From Acidobacteriota bacterium (GTDB taxonomy: Bacteria; Acidobacteriota; Blastocatellia; UBA7656), in NCBI GenBank assembly GCA_038040445.1, contig JBBPIG010000030.1:1-45051 (forward strand): a DNA stretch of 45,051 nucleotides, written 5' to 3'. Position 1 is the stretch's first letter; every line of letters starts with the position of its first letter. Shown here piece by piece: positions 41,399 to 45,051 of this stretch. The position numbers and the translations under genes are program-made. The notes beneath the pieces are model-generated. The model had not been told where the DNA came from. It was given only the letters and a program-made list of their open reading frames with translations, and ran no database searches.

Positions 41399-42539
41399 TT
41401 ACTGGGCCGGTGTATTGGCAGCGTCCGGCGAAGTCGCCTCTCGCGCCGCCTGAGACTTTAACACTAGATACTGTTTGATGAACTCGTCAATGTCGCCGTC
41501 AAGCACCGCGTCAACATCCGCAGTCTCGTGCTTGGTGCGCACGTCTTTGGCCAGTCGATACGGGTGGAGCACGTAGTTTCGAATCTGCGAGCCGAACGAG
41601 ATGTCGCGCTTTGTCTCTTCGAGCTGCGCCGTCTCCGCACGCTTCTTCTCCAACTCGAGCTCGTACAGCCGGGACTTCAAAATGTGCATCGCGACTTCGC
41701 GGTTCTGATGTTGGGAACGCTGATTCTGACACGTCACCACGATCCCAGTTGGAAGGTGAGTGATTCGAACGGCCGAGTCGGTGACGTTGACGTGCTGGCC
41801 TCCCGCGCCTGATGAGCGATAGGTGTCCACGCGCAGGTCCTTCTCATTCACTTCGATCTCGACGTCCTCTTCGATCTCCGGATAAACGAAAACCGATGCA
41901 AAGCTTGTCTCGCGGCTCGATCCGGCGTTGAACGGGCTGAGCCTCACAAGCCGATGGACGCCGGCCTCCGCCGAAAGCAACCCGTAAGCGTACTCGCCGG
42001 CTACGGTGAACGTCGCGCCCTTTATGCCGGCCTCTTTGCCAGGCTGCTCGTCGATTAGGTCAGTCTTGAATCCGTGGCGCTCGGCCCAGCGCAGATACAT
42101 CCTCAGCAGCATCCCGGCCCAATCCTGAGCGTCGGTTCCGCCGGCCCCCGCGTTGATGGTTACTATTGCGTCGCGCGCGTCGTTGAATCCGGACAGCAGC
42201 ATCTCGGTCTCGGCTTCTTCGACTTCGCGCTCGAGCCGTTCGATGACGGTTTGCAGTTCGTTAAGCGAGGCTTCATCCTGGGCCGCGAATTCTAAGAGGA
42301 CGACGGCGTCATCAACGTTGCGTTGGAATTGATCTGCTTTGTCGATTGCCGCCTGCAAGCGGCTACGTTGCTTGAGGACCTTTTGGGCGCGGTCCTGATC
42401 GTTCCAGAAGTCTGGTTTACCAATCTCTGCTTCTGACTTTTGGAGCTCGGACGCTTTCCGTTGCGGGTCAAAGAAACCTCCGCAGCTCCGCCACGCGAGC
42501 CGCGAGGTCGTCGAACTTTTGTCGCAGTTCTTCAATCAT
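41399..42539 (-). CDS. prfB: Peptide chain release factor 2, with programmed +1 frameshift
   Basis: RF2 recognises UGA and UAA stops and releases the peptide. The gene begins ATG 42539 and encodes 23 residues (MIEELRQKFDDLAARVAELR, then RFL) before an in-frame TGA at 42468-42470. The site reads GGAGG-TTT-CTT-TGA-C: the SD-like GGAGG (42477-42481) and CTT.TGAC are the classic RF2 autoregulatory slip site. After a +1 shift the frame continues DPQRKASELQ... to 41399, total ~379 residues. SPF (201-203, stop-codon recognition) and GGQ (246-248, peptide release) are intact. A naive start at 42535 in the downstream frame would give a wrong N terminus. It heads a likely operon with the M16 and hydratase-like genes. 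Confidence 0.95.
42467..42481 (-). promoter_or_regulatory. RF2 programmed frameshift site
   Basis: GGAGG-TTT-CTT-TGA-C on the minus strand: the internal Shine-Dalgarno-like GGAGG and slippery CTT precede the in-frame UGA. When RF2 is scarce the ribosome slips +1 to read GAC. Confidence 0.92.
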
Positions 42540-42695
42540 GTTTTAAGCCTCAGGGGAACAGTTGCGGGCCTCGCCTGCCACTCGTCCTTTTACAAGAGAT
42601 GATTACTCGATGGGCCGAATTGTATCATGCGACCGAAGCCTCAGCCACGTTTGAGACTCTGTGAGTGAAACCCGATGCCGCACCGGCGGCGTTGT

Positions 42696-42969
42696 CTAGC
42701 AGGCTGCTGAAAAAGTCTCTTTTCAGGACGGGCGCATATTTGGACTGCGGCGGCGTCTTTTCTTTGCCGCCGCTTTTGCTGTTTGATCGGACGACAGAAA
42801 GCGCCGCCGACGCACTGAGGGCGGCGCAGCCCAAATAAACGCGCTTCGGAGATCATCCCAGGCGTAAACGCGCTGGGCTAGTGAAAAAGCGAATCGAAAT
42901 GGCCGGCCACTCGAAGGCTCCAATACGCTCGCAACAGCATGCGCGTTTAGTCTTTCAGCAGCCTGCTAG
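42696..42969. mobile_element. MITE-like element with 17-bp inverted ends between lnt and prfB
   Basis: CTAGCAGGCTGCTGAAA (42696-42712) and its exact reverse complement TTTCAGCAGCCTGCTAG (42953-42969) bound a 274-base segment without a gene. If the outer CTAG is a 4-bp target duplication, the inverted end proper is CAGGCTGCTGAAA; CTAG-type targets and CAGGCTG-type ends resemble those of IS5-like elements. The interior has a GCGGCGG...CCGCCGC stem near 42747-42775. The right CTAG supplies the lnt stop codon. Between prfB and the element (42540-42695) only a weak TACAAT-type -10 box is seen. Confidence 0.75.
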
Positions 42970-44828
42970 GAGTCAATCCTGAGCTTGCTCTTTCTCTTCC
43001 GCCACGCGTCCCCAATCGCTGCGACCAACAGCAACGCGCTCAGCACAGCGCAAGCGATCACGAACACGTCACCATGACGAGTGTAGAAAGTTGAACCGTC
43101 GCCGCGCGCTTCATTCTCGGTTTTGATCTTCCAGGTTCGAGTCGCAGTCTCGAACATCGGGGTCTCACCGTGCACGATGCCGTAGCGATCCACTCGCGCC
43201 GAAACCCCGGAGTTCGTTGCGCGAATCAACTCGACGTTGTTCTCGACCGCGCGAAATATCGCTGTCGTCAGCATCTGCTTCGGAGCCGACGTAGGACCAA
43301 ACCACGCCTCGTTGGACATCTGCACAAGCGCCGCCGCGCCGCCGCTTCGCATCCTCCGCGCCAGGTCCGGCCTGGTAGTCTCGAAGCAAATCAACGTTCC
43401 CAGCTTCGCGCCCGCGGCTTCGGCCAGGGTCACGCTATTGCCCGGAGTTAGATCGCCAACCAGAGCCTTGACGTGACGCATGAACGGAATCCACTTTCGC
43501 GCGGGTATGTACTCGCCGAACGGAACCAGCGCGTTCTTGTGGTACTCGGTGATCTTTTCTCCCGTTGGTGATATGAGCAGCGCGCTGTTGTATTGGGCTT
43601 CATTCGGCCCCGCGGTTTCGGAGAAGCCCCACGCGTTCATCAGCAGATAGACTCGGTTGCGCCGGGTGAACTCCGCGAGCCTGTGCTGAAGAGCCAGGTC
43701 GCGGTCGTACTCGAAGCTCATAGTCGACTCGGGCCAGATTACCAGATCGATGCTGGTGGCTTTCTCGGTTGCAGAACCGGGAGCGCCGTTCGAAGCCGCG
43801 TCTTTGGTGTTTGCCTGAATCGCTTGTTCGGAGAGGGAGATGTGGCGCAGTAACATCTGCTCCACAAACTTCGGATCGTCCCATGGGCCATCGACTGGAA
43901 CGTTCGGCTGTACGACCGCAACTGAAACCGACCCCGTTTCCTCGACCGCCGGCCGCAACGATTCGCCGTACAACACTGCCGCTATCGCGATCACGCCCCC
44001 GGCGGTGAGCACGATGATCCCACGCCTGCGCTCGAGGTAAACCACCGCGTACACCAACGCGGTGCTTGCAGCCGCCATGATCGCGCTCACCAGGTAGACG
44101 CCGCCCAGTCGAGCCACCTGGATCACTGCCGGTTGGAACGCCTGCGAGTAACCGAGCGGGTTCCAACCCATACCTGTCACCTGAAGCCGCAGCCATTCAC
44201 TCGCCGCCCACAACACGGGGGCGGCCAATAACGACCAGCCGCCGAAACGCTTGATCGTGAGCGCCAGCGTTGCCGCAAACACGCCGGTGAACAAACCCAC
44301 CGTCGCCGAGAAGAGAATCAGAATCAGGTAGCACAGCCACAGCGGTATTTCCCCGTAGTTGTGCATCGAGTAGGTCACCCAGTGCGACGAGCCGGCGTAG
44401 AAGATCGTTCCGGTCACCGAGCCGAGAAGCAGCGAACGCCAGAACCTTCGCTCGCGCACGACTGCCATGATCAGCGGTGCGGTCCCCACCCAGCCCAGCG
44501 ACCACAGGTTCCAATCCGGAAATGCCAATACCAGGAGCAGTCCCGAGAAGATTGCTAGCGACAGGTTGCTGATGAAAGGAGCTGATTGCTGGTAGGGAAG
44601 TACCTTTGCAACTCGATAGCGCGCGGCGAGCAGGTCCTCGCGTGCGTAGACGGGAGGAACGGCTTCTTCGGAATGGCGAACGCGGGAAAAGGTCGAGGAT
44701 CGAGGATCGAGGATCGAAGATCGAGGATCGAGGATTGAGGATCGAGGATCGAAGATCGAGGACAAAGGATCCAGGATCGAGGATCGCCGACTGAGAATCG
44801 AGGATCGAAACGCCTGGTGTGGATTCAT
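42966..44828 (-). CDS. lnt: Apolipoprotein N-acyltransferase
   Basis: The ~620-residue inner-membrane enzyme adds the third acyl chain to lipoproteins. About six N-terminal TM segments (ISNLSLAIFSGLLLVLAFPD onwards, WLRLQVTGMGWNPLGYSQAF) precede a periplasmic nitrilase domain with triad E367 (VIWPESTMS), K431 (YHKNALVPFGEYIP) and C481 (LICFETTRP), ending with a last TM and basic tail. It is ~100 residues longer than E. coli Lnt. The extra N terminus, from ATG 44828 (AAGGA upstream), is a repeated SSILDPR peptide encoded by a heptanucleotide array; no later ATG, GTG or TTG exists in frame before TM1. The TAG stop lies in the border of the MITE. Confidence 0.88.
   Translation of the reverse strand: MNPHQAFRSSILSRRSSILDPLSSIFDPRSSILDPRSSILDPRSSTFSRVRHSEEAVPPVYAREDLLAARYRVAKVLPYQQSAPFISNLSLAIFSGLLLVLAFPDWNLWSLGWVGTAPLIMAVVRERRFWRSLLLGSVTGTIFYAGSSHWVTYSMHNYGEIPLWLCYLILILFSATVGLFTGVFAATLALTIKRFGGWSLLAAPVLWAASEWLRLQVTGMGWNPLGYSQAFQPAVIQVARLGGVYLVSAIMAAASTALVYAVVYLERRRGIIVLTAGGVIAIAAVLYGESLRPAVEETGSVSVAVVQPNVPVDGPWDDPKFVEQMLLRHISLSEQAIQANTKDAASNGAPGSATEKATSIDLVIWPESTMSFEYDRDLALQHRLAEFTRRNRVYLLMNAWGFSETAGPNEAQYNSALLISPTGEKITEYHKNALVPFGEYIPARKWIPFMRHVKALVGDLTPGNSVTLAEAAGAKLGTLICFETTRPDLARRMRSGGAAALVQMSNEAWFGPTSAPKQMLTTAIFRAVENNVELIRATNSGVSARVDRYGIVHGETPMFETATRTWKIKTENEARGDGSTFYTRHGDVFVIACAVLSALLLVAAIGDAWRKRKSKLRIDS
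44692..44806. repeat. Heptanucleotide tandem array inside the 5' end of lnt
   Basis: About 16 imperfect copies of a 7-base unit, on the plus strand GAGGATC with GAAGATC variants (coding strand GATCCTC). Because 7 is not a multiple of 3, three units make seven codons, encoding the repeating peptide SSILDPR in the N-terminal tail of Lnt. Confidence 0.85.
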
Positions 44829-44882
44829 CAGTTCCTTGTCAGTAGCGGCGGACGGATTCAAGCAACTGCTTTTGCTTATCAC

Positions 44883-45051
44883 GATCGATCTTCTATCCTC
44901 GAACTTCTATCCTCGAACTTCTATCCTCGATCTTCTATCCTCGATCTTCTATCCTCTATCCTCGATCTTCTATCCTCGATCCTCTATCCTCGATCTTCTA
45001 TCCTCGATCTTCTATCCTCGATCTTCTATCCTCGATCTTCTATCCTCGATC
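44883..45051. repeat. Heptanucleotide tandem array in inverse orientation upstream of lnt (runs off the window)
   Basis: About 24 copies of a related 7-base unit, alternating TATCCTC and GATCTTC (a 14-base higher-order unit), on the plus strand. It is the inverse complement type of the array at 44692-44806 and continues past the window end. The 76 bases between the two arrays contain the lnt start codon. Confidence 0.85.

Noticed and set aside
42469-42535. prfB start at 42535 in the downstream frame
   Set aside because: The RF2 slip site and the ATG at 42539 in the other frame give the normal RF2 N terminus.
44692-45051. CRISPR array near the window end
   Set aside because: The repeats are contiguous 7-base units with no spacers.

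Overview
The window looks like a chromosome segment of a Gram-negative, moderately high-GC bacterium, most likely an acidobacterium of the Blastocatellia type. This rests on gene content and protein style, not on a marker gene: Lnt (so an outer membrane with lipoproteins), MqnA (futalosine-route menaquinone), a B12-dependent ribonucleotide reductase, a Ser/Thr kinase fused to a SUMF1-like domain, AraC-TPR regulators and many small secreted cysteine-rich proteins. No rRNA, tRNA or CRISPR array was seen.

Layout. 1-2.2 kb: 3' end of an RHS polymorphic toxin gene, its probable immunity gene, and an orphan RHS scrap. 2.2-13.3 kb: mostly housekeeping or metabolic genes: a single-AAA Clp-like ATPase, a SpoIID-domain protein translationally coupled to a DedA/VTT membrane protein, a secreted protein, an M20 peptidase behind a LeuA-like synthase, a GT39-type membrane glycosyltransferase, an alpha/beta hydrolase, a ketopantoate-reductase-like enzyme and a secreted protein closed by a terminator. 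13.4-22.8 kb: an accessory island, visibly richer in A+T, bounded by clusters of a short CTTTTTGGGC-type repeat. It holds a TPR-AraC regulator overlapping a divergent cysteine-rich peptide gene, several secreted proteins, a frameshifted DUF3761 gene, a K+ channel with a large outer domain, an IS with a SWIM-DDE transposase, a near-leaderless small gene and an Ntn-hydrolase-like gene. 22.8-33.2 kb: nrdJ behind a long structured leader, a kinase-SUMF1 protein, a Spy/CpxP-like protein, and a membrane-anchored GMC oxidoreductase with a small membrane partner. 33.2-45 kb, nearly all on the minus strand: lnt, prfB (with its programmed +1 frameshift), an M16 protease, an enoyl-CoA hydratase-like gene, a small membrane protein, ftsK and mqnA.

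How the genes fit together: prfB, the M16 protease and the hydratase-like gene are tightly spaced and probably co-transcribed. A MITE-like element with 17-bp inverted ends sits between lnt and prfB and carries the lnt stop codon in its CTAG border. The lnt 5' end is invaded by a heptanucleotide repeat array, and a second array in inverse orientation lies just upstream, so the lnt transcript could fold into a long hairpin around its start codon. The most interesting accessory candidate is the TPR-AraC regulator paired with an overlapping gene for a secreted cysteine-rich peptide, which has the layout of a peptide-sensing module.

All family names come from reading motifs by eye; no database search was run.
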